DNA of 64,000 nt, taken from positions 184,561 to 248,560 of the forward strand of contig NZ_JAMZMJ010000007.1 in assembly GCF_024714495.1 (NCBI RefSeq), in the 5' to 3' direction. Each line of letters begins with the position of its first letter. Position 1 is the stretch's first letter. Position numbers and translations under genes: made by a program. The stretch comes from Marinoscillum pacificum. GTDB lineage: Bacteria; Bacteroidota; Bacteroidia; Cytophagales; Cyclobacteriaceae. The notes under the pieces are model-generated. The model did no database searches, was not told where the DNA came from, and was given only the letters and a program-made list of their open reading frames with translations. Below are positions 9,668-21,200 of this stretch, in pieces.

Positions 9668-10219
9668 TTAGCTTTCCACTTCAAAATAGATTTTTAGTAG
9701 TTCCTGTAGTTTTTTCTTTGCTTTATGGTAGTTGCTTTTAGAAGTTCCTATAGAAATCTCCAGCATCTCAGCGATTTCTTCATGTTTATAACCTTCAATT
9801 GCGTGAAGATTAAACACAGTTCTATAGGCAATTGGTAGTTTTCTAATGAGTTCAAGGAGATCTTCATAGTTCAGAGAATCTAATTGCGACTCCTGCACCA
9901 TTTCTCTGATCCCCGCCTCTATTTCTAATTGTTCCAATTTGAGTTGATATTTCTTCACATGATCTAAAGCACTATTAATCATAATTTTTCTGATCCATGG
10001 CTTAAATGGCTGTTTCGTATCAAATGTTTTGATGTATTTAAAGACTTTTAAAAATCCATCATTCATAATTTCCACAGCATCATCTCTTGTCTGGCCATAT
10101 CTGAGGCATACGCTCATGCAATAGCCATGAAACTCCTTGTACAGGATTTTCTGGGCTTCACGCTTTTGTTGAGCGCACCCTTTCAGAGTGGAGGCGATAT
10201 GTTGATTGTCAAGATGCAA
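9668..10219 (-). CDS. ECF-type RNA polymerase sigma factor
   Basis: 183 residues with the two usual parts of an ECF sigma-70 factor: region 2 (about 24-95, including 'LYKEFHGYCMSVCLRYG', 'DAVEIMNDGFLKVFKYI' and 'KPWIRKIMINSALDH') and region 4 (about 122-178, 'LPIAYRTVFNLHAIEGYKHE', 'EIAEMLEISIGTSKSNYHKA'), the latter forming the helix-turn-helix that reads the -35 element. No extra C-terminal domain. The best start is a TTG at 10219; no in-frame ATG lies before region 2, and the next Met would cut into it. The stop touches the GTG of the membrane-spanning partner, so the two are translationally coupled. It should direct RNA polymerase to a small regulon when the partner releases it; autoregulation of this operon is likely by analogy. 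Confidence 0.93.
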   Translation of the reverse strand: MHLDNQHIASTLKGCAQQKREAQKILYKEFHGYCMSVCLRYGQTRDDAVEIMNDGFLKVFKYIKTFDTKQPFKPWIRKIMINSALDHVKKYQLKLEQLEIEAGIREMVQESQLDSLNYEDLLELIRKLPIAYRTVFNLHAIEGYKHEEIAEMLEISIGTSKSNYHKAKKKLQELLKIYFEVES

Positions 10220-10415
10220 TCTGTGGTTGAGTTCAGGCCAGTTATAGTCAGTACCTTGGGTTTTAATGAAAAGGTTGCCTGACGATAAATAAATACAAGA
10301 AGAAATTTAATCTTTCCAAAACATTTTACCCATTTTCCTTCTTTTGAATAAGAGCTATCTTGCATGAACTCAGACCTTTGGTTTGAGTATTTTTTACCAC
10401 CAATTTCTACTCGCT

Positions 10416-12929
10416 ATGTTCAAATCATTTGCCGCCATTCTTGCACTGTTGTGTACGTTGGTGCTTTATGGGCAAAAAGGTGATTTCCCAATCACACATC
10501 ACAAGGCAAATATTAAAGGACTTGATTTCAAAGCATATGATCTTACTTTTGATCATGTAGGGCTGATGTATGCGGCTACTAGTTCTGGATTGCTTCGTTA
10601 CGATGGTGTTTATTGGGATTACATTGAGACCCCTTCTGCCACATTTTCAGTATTGGTAGATCACCATAATGAGATTTATGTAGGTGCAATGGGTGGCTAT
10701 GGTAAGTTGGCACTTACTGAATCAGGTTTGAAATATGTGGAATTAGGGTCGGATTCATTGATCAACCATCAGTTTCGCAATATCTATGACGCTGGAGATA
10801 GTTTGCTTTTTGTTAATGGAGATATCATCAGCGTTTATCATCCTGCTACAAACAATTCGTCAGTTTATAAATCTCCGGATCGATGGACAATTGAATCGGT
10901 CATTCATTATGAAGGTCAATATTACATTACTACACGAATTGCCACATACGAATGGAATGGGAACAGCTATAAAGAAGCGAACTTGTTTGGTGGTTCCTTA
11001 TTGCCGATTAAGGTAGAAACCAGAAAGAAAAGTACAATCATTTTGGGTTATGATGGAGATCTATATTATCAGTCAAATGACCGATTACAGTTAATAGATT
11101 TGAACTTTGAAGCTTCTGATTTTATGTGGGTCAACGATAGCATTTTCGTTGTAAGCAGTAGAAATAATGGGAGCCTGTTATTCAATATCGAAACCCTGGA
11201 AGAAGTTGGTCAGATTAATTACCATACGGGATTGCCTGATAATGAGGTGCAAGCAATAGAGGTTGATTGGAATCATGGAGTATGGTTTGCACATCAATTT
11301 GGGTTTAGTCGAGTAGATCCAAATTCTCCTATTTCATGTCTGAGTAATCAAGAAGGCTTACAAGGTAATTTGATCACTTCTATAGAGCACAATGGAGAAG
11401 TTTTAATAGGCACCAGTTCAGGACTTTTTAAATCTATGCCTGATAGTGTTTTCGAAATGAAAGTGGTAGGCAAGAGGCTGGAGGATGATTCCAAAAAGAG
11501 TGGTGAGTCTAATAATAAGCCGATTCTAAAGGAAGTAAAGTGGATTTATAAACGAATTTCTGGTATAACTAACAAGGTGAACGATCTTCAAATTCACAAT
11601 GGGATATTGTTAGTAGGTAGCAATGAAGGCCTTTTTGAATATGATAGTGCTCGATTGAAGAAAATCGCAAGAGAGCCGGTTAGTCATATCGAGTCTCTTC
11701 CTCGAACTTCTGAATTTGTGACGGTTGACAATTTTAAAGTTAGTCGTTTTGTATATAGGAATGGAGTGTACACCGAACTGCCATTTGGATTGGATGAAAA
11801 TGTAGTTGTCACTGCTTTTGGAGATCGTAAATCTATGGTTTGGCTAGTAGGGACAGAGAAATTGAGAGGTGTAGGGCTTACATATCAAGGTGCTTCAGAG
11901 TTAGCGGAAGTGGATTTTTCTAACAGTTTTATGGAGACTCCTACTATCTGCGAACTCAAGGAAGGGTTGTATTTTATCACGAGTCAGGGATATTTCAAAT
12001 ACAATTATCAAAAGAATGAATTGATTTTGGATGAAGATTTATCTTCAAAACTTGGTAAACCATCCCAGCATTTAGAAGATCCAAATGGAGGATTTTGGGT
12101 TTTTGATGGAAAGCTTTGGCAGCATGTCGATGAAAATGCTGAAGCCACTACGTATCCTTATTTAAGTTTATTCCCAGACTTAAGGTCAATTCACTTAGGT
12201 GCAGATGGTGGAGTTTACTTTATCAATAGTGATAACAAGTTTTACTACTATCACCCTAAGGACTCTGATGACACAATGTATAATAGCAATATTTTCTACA
12301 AACATCTATTTGCCAAGTCCTCCTATACGCCTTATCTGAAGCAGGTTCATTTGGATTATGACCAAAACTATCTCAAAGCGGAAGTCACCCAGCCAGATTA
12401 TTTGGGATTATTGAAAGTAGAGTATCAGTATCAACTTGAGGGTATGGATGAAGATTGGTCTGATTGGTCTGATAATAACCGAATCAATTTAAATTTCTTG
12501 CCTGAGGGAAAGTATACATTAAAAGTGAGATCTAGAGATGTTTTTGGAAGAGTTCAGAACATTGATCCAATATTACTGGTGGTAGATCCACCGTACTGGC
12601 AAACTACCTGGTTTTATTTCTTAGAGGTAGTCTTTTTTGCAAGTTTGGTATTGATTTCCACTAGACTAAACCAGGCAAAAGCATCGAACAGATTCCTTAC
12701 CGAGGGCTTGACAGTATTGACTATAGTCATCATTATCGAAACACTTCAGTCTGCAGCAGGATCTTATGTGCAGTTTGCTACCTCACCTTTTATCGACTTC
12801 TTGGTGAACCTATGCATCGCCCTAGTGATTTTTCCATTGGAGATTTTACTCAAACGAATCATTAAAAGCGGGAAGGTATTAGTTAAGATTAAACGACCAA
12901 AAGAAACGATTTCAAAGGATTCTGAATAG
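10416..12929 (+). CDS. Beta-propeller/Y_Y_Y receptor without kinase or DNA-binding domain
   Basis: 837 residues from the ATG at 10416; an upstream TTG in frame at 10383 would only lengthen the signal peptide. The signal peptide ('FAAILALLCTLVLYGQ') is followed by two-component-regulator-type propeller blades (about 25-640, repeated 'GLLRYDG', 'EVLIGTSSGLFKS', 'ILLVGSNEGLFEYD'). A Y_Y_Y domain comes next (about 655-725, 'YQYQLEGMDEDWSDWS', 'LPEGKYTLKVRSRDVFG'), then three membrane helices (about 730-750, 764-785, 791-811) and a short basic tail. In Bacteroidota hybrid two-component systems this layout normally continues into a histidine kinase and often a response regulator with AraC domain; here nothing follows. 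It probably signals through another protein. It is divergent from the sigma/anti-sigma pair (196 bp between starts) and just upstream of the PKD operon. Confidence 0.85.
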   Translation: MFKSFAAILALLCTLVLYGQKGDFPITHHKANIKGLDFKAYDLTFDHVGLMYAATSSGLLRYDGVYWDYIETPSATFSVLVDHHNEIYVGAMGGYGKLALTESGLKYVELGSDSLINHQFRNIYDAGDSLLFVNGDIISVYHPATNNSSVYKSPDRWTIESVIHYEGQYYITTRIATYEWNGNSYKEANLFGGSLLPIKVETRKKSTIILGYDGDLYYQSNDRLQLIDLNFEASDFMWVNDSIFVVSSRNNGSLLFNIETLEEVGQINYHTGLPDNEVQAIEVDWNHGVWFAHQFGFSRVDPNSPISCLSNQEGLQGNLITSIEHNGEVLIGTSSGLFKSMPDSVFEMKVVGKRLEDDSKKSGESNNKPILKEVKWIYKRISGITNKVNDLQIHNGILLVGSNEGLFEYDSARLKKIAREPVSHIESLPRTSEFVTVDNFKVSRFVYRNGVYTELPFGLDENVVVTAFGDRKSMVWLVGTEKLRGVGLTYQGASELAEVDFSNSFMETPTICELKEGLYFITSQGYFKYNYQKNELILDEDLSSKLGKPSQHLEDPNGGFWVFDGKLWQHVDENAEATTYPYLSLFPDLRSIHLGADGGVYFINSDNKFYYYHPKDSDDTMYNSNIFYKHLFAKSSYTPYLKQVHLDYDQNYLKAEVTQPDYLGLLKVEYQYQLEGMDEDWSDWSDNNRINLNFLPEGKYTLKVRSRDVFGRVQNIDPILLVVDPPYWQTTWFYFLEVVFFASLVLISTRLNQAKASNRFLTEGLTVLTIVIIIETLQSAAGSYVQFATSPFIDFLVNLCIALVIFPLEILLKRIIKSGKVLVKIKRPKETISKDSE

Positions 12930-13034
12930 AGGGTTGGTTTCCTGTTTCTTATAAATGGTAATTTAGTCTTACGATAGGTATTCAAATTTATTAAGCGGTA
13001 AAAATCAATCAAATAGTATTTGTTTTAGATAAAA

Positions 13035-13067
13035 TTTGATTTATTCTTGCAAATACAGCTATTTTAC
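13035..13067 (+). promoter_or_regulatory. Candidate Bacteroidota-type promoter for the 13125-41948 operon
   Basis: TTTG at 13035-13038 and TATTTTAC at 13060-13067 resemble the -33 (TTTG) and -7 (TAnnTTTG) elements of Bacteroidota housekeeping promoters, 21 bases apart, with the start codon at 13125. The -7 match is partial. An inverted repeat TAAGCT...AGCTTA follows in the leader (about 13077-13095). An ECF promoter would look different, so this only suggests housekeeping transcription. Confidence 0.3.
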
Positions 13068-13124
13068 ATGACGGAATAAGCTGTAAACGAGCTTAGTTGT
13101 CACCCAACCAACCCAGCCGGCCTA

Positions 13125-15188
13125 ATGACTAACATCACCGAAGAACCGCCAAAATACGTAGCAAGTCTACTTGCGTTTAACAACGTTATTAGAAAATATT
13201 ATCTAATAGCCATGCTGTTATGCGTTCTTTTGGTGCCTTTTTCTGGTTTTTCTCAAGCACCTTCCTTTGTGTTTGTTAGAAATGCACCATCAGCTACTTC
13301 TGAGCGACCAGTTATTCAGGTCAAATGGTTCAGTGATGATATTCTAAATCCAGAAGGGTTTAATCTCTACCGAAGAGAGTTAGGTGCTTTAGCATGGAAT
13401 AAAATAAATAATTCGCCAATCACAAGAGGAGTGATGCCGGCAGGAGTAAGAGCTGCTGATCCAGAAATTGACTTTTTGGTTGATGTTGTTACTAAATCTC
13501 CTGAGGATCTTAAGGAAGAATTCTTATACCTGAACTTACTGCTTAAAACGTTCGAAAGTAATCAGCTGGCTAGCTTTTTAGGAATCTTCTACAATGATAG
13601 TGGGGTTCGCTATGGAGTATCTTATGAATATCGAGTTGGCGTGATTAAAGGTGGCAGTGAAAGATTTTTGAATCAATCAAGGCCAATACAATCATCGGTC
13701 TACCAAAAAGCAGAACCTGTTTCTGGTGTTGAATTGTTTCAGGATGGCAAAATTGTTGCAATTAATTGGGCGCAAGATGAGCAGTCTTTTTATGGAGTAA
13801 ACTTATTTGCGGTTGATTCAAATAGTGATACTACTCAGTTAAATAGTCAGCCTGTTATCTTAAGTATGGTTCCGGATAGTACAGGAACCTATGCTTATCC
13901 AGACCCTATGTTCAAGGCAAATGGATTCAAAGAGCTTGAAACATATAGCTTTTTCGTTGAAGGTGTGGATTATTTTGGGGAAGAAACAAAACTGTCAGAG
14001 GGCATCACTATGACCTATGATGACACAACACCTCCACCAGTTCCATACAATGTTCAAGGGAATGCAGATTCATTACGAGTTATTCTTACTTGGGAACAAG
14101 ATCTAGTTCCTGATTTCAAAGGATTTAATGTTTATCGATCTTCACTTAGCACAGGTCCATATAAGAAAGTAAATGCCGCATTAATAGGTGAAAGTGTGCG
14201 CAGTTTTAGAGAAAGGCTAGAGGTGCCAGGTCCTTATTATTACACGGTTGAGGCTGTCGATCATTCTAATAATCCCATTCGATCCTCTTTGGCGTTCGTA
14301 GAAGCACAAGATGTATTCCCTCCAGCTAAACCTGAAGGTTTAACAATAGAATCGGATACAGGGAGATTCATTTTGCGTTGGCAAATGAATGAGGAGCCCG
14401 ATTTATTTGGTTACTACATCTATCGAACTGTTGATGCCAATTTGAAAGGGAATTACGTCCTGATGAATGGTGACCCGATTGATTCAAACGTTTATGTTCA
14501 GGTGTTGCCTAAAGTAGTGAAGAATGACTTCTATTATTACATTGTTGCTATAGATACCTCGTTTAATAGAAGTCCAGATTCTGAGTTTGCTACAGCCGTA
14601 CTTCCAGATGTCACTCCGCCGGAGCAACCATTCATTGAGAGCATTGACTACACTGAGGAGGGTATAGTTATCAACTGGACGCGAAATGTTGAATTGGATT
14701 TGTCTGGTTACAATGTGCTCCGTGCAGATAGTGCAAAAGGAGAATTCAGACAGATAAATTTAGAACCTCTACCAACTTTTTCAACACGTTACACAGATCG
14801 ATCTGCTAATCCAAATCAAGAATATTTCTATGTCATGCAAGCAGTGGATCAAACAGGTAATAAATCTGTTAAAGAGCAGAGTTCTTCAGCTTTTTGGTAT
14901 CAATTAAAAGAAGTAGAAGAAAGTTTAACTCTGAAAATAAAGACAAAGAAAAGAGCGAAAACCAATCGACTAGAGTGGAATCTGATTGATGATAATTCCA
15001 TCAAAGGATACATGGTCTTCAGAGGTCCGAGTAAACGTGTAGTGAAGCCTTTAACCAACGTTCTAGATGAAAAATTTAGCTACAATGATCGGGTAGAAAA
15101 GGGAAAGGAATATTTCTATCAGGTACGAGCCTATACCACATCAGGTCAGGTGATTTATTCAGAAATCCTAGAAACTAGAATGAATTGA
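13125..15188 (+). CDS. Exported multi-domain fibronectin type III protein
   Basis: 687 residues. The N-terminus has a long polar region before a hydrophobic core ('IAMLLCVLLVPFSGFSQA', cleavage near residue 44); an internal ATG at 13212 would give a more usual signal peptide length, so the start is uncertain. About six fibronectin-III-like domains follow (roughly 45-190, 195-298, 301-395, 397-493, 495-592, 594-687). They show the repeated 'DLSGYNVLRADS' / 'DFKGFNVYRSS' strand and 'YYYTVEAVDxSxNP' strand typical of Bacteroidota FN3 proteins. There is no T9SS sorting domain and no membrane helix after the signal, so it should be periplasmic or released. It is the first gene of the long operon, 39 bp before the giant PKD gene, suggesting a structural or chaperone-like part in the same surface assembly. 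Confidence 0.85.
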   Translation: MTNITEEPPKYVASLLAFNNVIRKYYLIAMLLCVLLVPFSGFSQAPSFVFVRNAPSATSERPVIQVKWFSDDILNPEGFNLYRRELGALAWNKINNSPITRGVMPAGVRAADPEIDFLVDVVTKSPEDLKEEFLYLNLLLKTFESNQLASFLGIFYNDSGVRYGVSYEYRVGVIKGGSERFLNQSRPIQSSVYQKAEPVSGVELFQDGKIVAINWAQDEQSFYGVNLFAVDSNSDTTQLNSQPVILSMVPDSTGTYAYPDPMFKANGFKELETYSFFVEGVDYFGEETKLSEGITMTYDDTTPPPVPYNVQGNADSLRVILTWEQDLVPDFKGFNVYRSSLSTGPYKKVNAALIGESVRSFRERLEVPGPYYYTVEAVDHSNNPIRSSLAFVEAQDVFPPAKPEGLTIESDTGRFILRWQMNEEPDLFGYYIYRTVDANLKGNYVLMNGDPIDSNVYVQVLPKVVKNDFYYYIVAIDTSFNRSPDSEFATAVLPDVTPPEQPFIESIDYTEEGIVINWTRNVELDLSGYNVLRADSAKGEFRQINLEPLPTFSTRYTDRSANPNQEYFYVMQAVDQTGNKSVKEQSSSAFWYQLKEVEESLTLKIKTKKRAKTNRLEWNLIDDNSIKGYMVFRGPSKRVVKPLTNVLDEKFSYNDRVEKGKEYFYQVRAYTTSGQVIYSEILETRMN

Positions 15189-15227
15189 TATGAGCTGCTT
15201 CTACCCACTAACATCTACTAATTTGCT

Positions 15228-18200
15228 ATGCGTCTAGTCTCGGTTGTCATATCGTTAGTATTACTGACCATGGCCCAGATGCTTTTTGGCCAGACGAATC
15301 TTTATAATAAAGAAACTCAACTAACTATTTCAGAAAAGGCTCAATTGTACATTTCGGGTGACTATCAAGATGACTCTGATGGTACACAGCGTTACCTATT
15401 GCTGAATGGAAAATTAGTGCTAGGTGGAGATTTTATCAATAACTCTGAAAATAAGTTATTGAATGCTGATCAGAAAAATGATCCTAATGATTATGGGTCA
15501 TTGATTATGACCGGAGGAAACGTAAGTATTGATGGGGATCATGGATCATTATATGTTCCTTCTCTGACATTGTCTGGATCAGTGAATTTGACGTTGGGAG
15601 ATGACTTGGAGGTGCAGTCCTACATTGATTTGGCAGGAGGCTCTATTTTGCTCAATGAAAAAAATATAGAATATGAAGAGTATCAAGTAAGTGCGACAGT
15701 AGGAGAAGCCATTATTAATGAAAGTGTTAATCATACGTTCAGCGGGACTGGTGTTTTAACTTTTCCTAGTTACTATGATTCCACAGGAGTTAATGAAGTA
15801 AATTTCAGAGGTACTGGATTGGGTTTTATTCTAGATGGAAGTTCAAGTTTGCCAGAATTGAAAATTAAGCGTGTCTATGATGATCAAGATAAATTCTCTG
15901 TGACGGATGGCTCTTTTCATTCTAAGCGCTATTACACAATACATGTTCCTCTAGATGAGGGACAAAATATTGACCTAATTACCATTCCAGAGCTTAGATT
16001 CAACTATTACCAGGATGAGGTTGAGAATATAGATACACCTCTGGCAATATATGTCAGAGATACTACTGATGTTGAAGCATGGGTACGTCTTGAGACTTTT
16101 GGTACAATTTCTGACTCTTTGATTCGGGTGGAAGATTTTTCTTTCGTTCCTGACCAGGAATTGGAGTTGGTGTTGGCTAAAAAAGATTGTGATGAAGTAC
16201 CTGATGCTATACCAACAACCTCTCAATCAGATGTTTTGGATGGAGATACTATTAGTATTTGTGATGCTTCTGAGCTAATACTGTCATCAGATGAACATTT
16301 TGTAAGATGGATCTATCAGGGAGATACTACCTATGCTAGTAGTCTAACCATTGACAATACAGACTTGTCTGACGAAACCAATAATGGTGACTTAGAGACG
16401 ATTAAATTGTTTGAAAGAAGTATAAATGGTTGTCAGCAAGAGGTCACTTACATCTTGGATCTTATTGAATACCCAACAGCCTCATTTGAATATCCAACAA
16501 GCGTATGTGATTTGGATACTGTTGTTTTTGATGGATCCGCAAGTTCTCTTAATGGCGAGGCAGGTACATTGATATATGACTGGAATTTCGATGATGAATT
16601 AAGCTCGAGTAATACATCAAGTGATGAAGTAACTAGTCATGTGTTTTCTGATACTAGCTATGCATACAATGTCACTTTGATTGTAACAAACCAACACAAC
16701 TGTTCTGATGAGGATAGTTATGATGTTCTGGTAAATGAGTTGCCATTTGTTTCGTTTGATCTTAAAGATACGGTTTGTCAAGGTTCTGCCTTGGAAATAA
16801 TTAATAATAGCTATGGTACAGATGTTCAGGCAGGAGGTCAGACCTCTACTTCGCAGTTAACTTACAGTTGGGAATTTGAATCCGGAGGAACTTCAAGTAT
16901 TCGAACACCAACTTACACTTACAATACTGAAGGTGTCAAATCAGTATACTTACAAGTTACAGATGCAAGAAACTGTGTAAACGATACTACCGAACTAATA
17001 GATATAAAACCTCTTCCAACAGCATCATTTGAGATGTTAATTGATGGAGGAACATTTGATGAAACAGGTGTCGGGGTTTGTGAGGGGGTTGAAATCACAA
17101 TGAATAATGAAAGTTTTGAGCCTCGCAACGGCCCATTGACTTATTTATGGGAGTTTGGTGATGGAGAAGATACCACTTTAGCGTCTCCAGACCATAGTTT
17201 CACTCCAGACATATCAACTTCCTATAATATAACTTTAACGACTACCACAGAATTTGGCTGTGTAGATGATTCGATTCGATCAGTGTTGATTCACCCAGCA
17301 CCAGAAGGAGATCAATTGTTTATGTATGATCCAGGCGGCTATCCTGTTTGGGATGCATGCATTGATGAGCAAATTCAATTCCAGAGTAACTCATTCATAC
17401 AGAGCGGTTCTATTGATTCGGTGAGTTGGAACTTTGGTGATTATGAATATAGCGATGATGTGACAGCCAATCATTCCTTTGCATCCTCAGGTAACTATAA
17501 CATTGTGCAAGAACTATGGTCAGACCATGGATGTAGAAATGAAATATTAACAGACAGTATTTTCACAATTCATGAAAATCCCTTAGCAAGTTTCCAGTTT
17601 GATGCTACTTGTGATGGAGATGCAGTTAATTTCTATGGGTATGAAGACCCTAATAGAGATTACTTGTTTGACTGGATATTTAGATCGGGGGAAACCTCTG
17701 AATTACAAAACCCATCTCATGAATTTCCTACAGATAACCAATATTCTTATGATGTATTACTCACAGTAACAGATAGCATAGCTGGCTGTACAGATGATAC
17801 TACCAGAACAGTTACAATCAGCAGAGCTACAAATATTGACTTACCTTCTTATGCTATATCGATGACAGGAAGTTATGAGCTTGATCCTGTAGTAACAGGT
17901 AGCTATCCGAATCTAAGTACAGGGTCTTTTTATTGGATTTACAAAAATGATACGGTTTCGACTTCTTCCAACTTATTAGCTGAAGAGTCAGATAATTATA
18001 ACTTTCATATCTACACTGTTGACGGTTGTTATGATGCGCAAACAATTAATGTCTTCATTGTGGCTCCACACGATTTTCCTTCTGAAAAGTCTGATTGTGA
18101 TAACGTAGAGCTGAATGCCACGGTAAACCATTATCCAACAACAGAAGGAACTCTAACCTACAAGTGGTATTATGATGGAGCACCTTTTGCTAATGAAGCA

Positions 18201-21200
18201 AGAATTGAAGCTATTGAGAGTGGGGAATATGTCTCTGAAGTTGTATTTAGATATAACGGAGCTGATTATATTCATCGGGATACTATCCAGGTTTCGGTAG
18301 ATAGTCCACCGATCCTTGATTTAGGAGGAGACAAATCGATTTGTGAAGGTGAAATAGCCATTCTTCAAAGCAATGTATATGGAGGCAATACCACCTGGAC
18401 CTGGTATAATTCAAAGCAAGAAGTAGTGGGTACAGATTCTGTTTACCATGCTTCTTTAGCAGATACCTATCGTTTGGATATAAAAAAGGATTCTTGTGAG
18501 TCTTCGACTATAGTTAAGGTTTCAATATATCCTGCCCCTGAATCAGGATTCACAGTGTCAAAAAGTCAGGTTTGTGAAGATGAGGAGATTACCTTCCAGA
18601 GTCAGGTGAATGCATCTCAAGGTGATCATATTGTTGATTATCTGTGGGATTTTGGAGATGGTACAAGCTCGAGTTTGCAGAACCCTGATAAATCATTTAC
18701 AAACCATGGTATTTACACTGTCACGCTCACAGTGACATCTTCATCAGGTTGTAGTGACTCTTATTCTTCTGATGTCACAGTTTATCCCAATCCTATTGTG
18801 GATTTTGACTTTGCATCCTCATGTGAAGATCAGTCAATAGGTTTGGTGAATAACACGGTCATTGCAGGAGGAGGAACCTTGAAATATACTTGGGATTTTG
18901 GTGATAGTACAGGCTCAACCTTATTTAACCCGGATAAAACGTATAGCCAGCCAGGTACTTATGTAATTACATTGAGTGTTGAAGGCCCAAATGAATGTAT
19001 ACTATCCGAAAGTCAAAGTATTACTATTCATCCTAAGCCTACAGGTTCTTTTCACTTTGAAAATGAAGACAATGATATCATTACAGGTGCCTGTGAAAAT
19101 GAACTTATCTATTTCATTAACAACACAATTGATCCAAATAGTGGAGTATTAGATTATAGTTGGGATTTTGGAGATGGGCAATCATCTATATTACCAAATC
19201 CCACATATAGCTACGCAAACAGCGGCAGTTATCCAGTGATCTTAACAGTCACAACTGAAGAAGGCTGTGAATACACTTTAGAAAATACAATACATGTAAG
19301 ACCAGTTCCTGAAGTGGCATTTGATTTCTCCCCTGTTTGTGATGGAAATGTCATAAGCTTCATAAACAATACAACGCTTGATGCAGGTGCGTTTATCAAG
19401 TCATATTATTGGGATTTTGGAGATGGGAATACTTCCAAAGAGCAAAGCCCTGATCACACCTATAATACATATGGTTCTTATAATATTACACTTACAGTTG
19501 AGACAACTAAAGGGTGTGCGGCTTCTCTCACTAAATCAGTTGAAATCTATCGAAAACCCGAGTTCGATCTTGACGAATATGTCTTGTCAGTAAGTGGTTC
19601 CTATTTGATTGACCCTGCAGCTGATCCTCTCAGCTATATTCCGGCTGGATCAATCTTTAGATGGTTTGATAAGGATGGTGAAGTTTCAACCAACCCAACA
19701 CTTGAAGTAAGTGAATACGGAGTATATCACCTGACAATTGAAAGTCCTGAAGGATGTGATTCTAGCGGTTCAATTACGGTTTATAATCTTATCCCAAATG
19801 AATTGGGCGGTGATTTAACTGTATGTGGAGAGTATCTTTTGGATGCGACTGTATTGGATGCTCCTCCGGGGTCTGATATTAGTTATTCGTGGTTTAAGGA
19901 TGGAGCTTCACTGGATGTCACAGAGCCAGAGTTGTTAGTGACAGAATCTGCTAATTATCGAGTAGATGTGGTGTTAACTGTTTTGACAGAAACGGGCCAT
20001 CCTTCGAAATCTTATTCTGACGATATTACCATTAATGTTCAAGAACCTTCAGATCCAATTGATTTGGGAGGAACTATCGATCTCTGCAGAGGAAGTACGG
20101 TTATGCTGACGAGTAATGTCGATGCAGACTCTTATGTATGGAAGAATCTGACTACCAACACCACTTTAGGGAGTGCTTCAACTCAGCTTGTTAGCGAGTC
20201 TGGATTGTACCAATTGGAAACCTCTTCAGGAACTTGTAATTCAACCGGTACAGTAGAAGTTGTAGATGCTTCTACTCCTATTGCTGGTTTTACAGCGGAT
20301 AATGAAGTTTGTATAAATAGTACAGTTGCCTTCCAGAATATCTCATTCTCAGATGATTTGGATAATGCCATCATTGCCTATGCCTGGGATTTTGGAGATG
20401 GAACGACATCTACAATTGAGAACCCTGATAAGTCATATGCTTCTTCTGGAAATTTTTCGGTCTTATTAACAGTCACGGGTGAAAATGGCTGTACTGATAC
20501 TTTTACCAAAAGTATTAGCGTTGATGATATTCCTTCACCAGCATTTAGTGCGTCAGATGTTTGTCTTGGAGAGGTGGTGAGTTTCGTAGATGCTTCGATA
20601 AATGCATCGAATGAAGACTATACATGGGACTTTGGTGATGGTCATTATTCTTCTGAGAAAAATCCTAGTCACCTATATGAAGCTGCAGGTATTTATTCAG
20701 TTTCATTAACTCTCAATAATGCCTGTGAGGCAACATATACTGATAATATATCGGTACTTTCTTCTGATCCTATTTTCAATTCAGAGGATGTTTTCACTTG
20801 TGGTAGTTCCATGCTTCTAGATGCAGGAGTTGAAAATTCTAACTATAGATGGTACGATGTTGGTTCTAACACCACATTGGCGACTACCCAATCATATACT
20901 GAAAATACAGATAGGCTGCTTGGCCTTTCTTACACTTCAGTTAGTGGCTGTCCAGTAGTTGAAGAAGTGACAGTTCATTTGAATTCAACAGTTCAGGCAG
21001 ACTTAGGTTTGGACCGGACAGTTTGTGAATCGGTGATTCTTAACCCTGGGGCATTTCCTGGAGCTACATTCCTTTGGTCAACGGGAGCATCTTCACCAAC
21101 CATAGAGATAATAAATTCTGGTACTTATTCGGTAGATATTACAGATCAAAATGGTTGTACTACATCCGATGCTGTTGTTATTACAGTGGAAACAGCTCCA

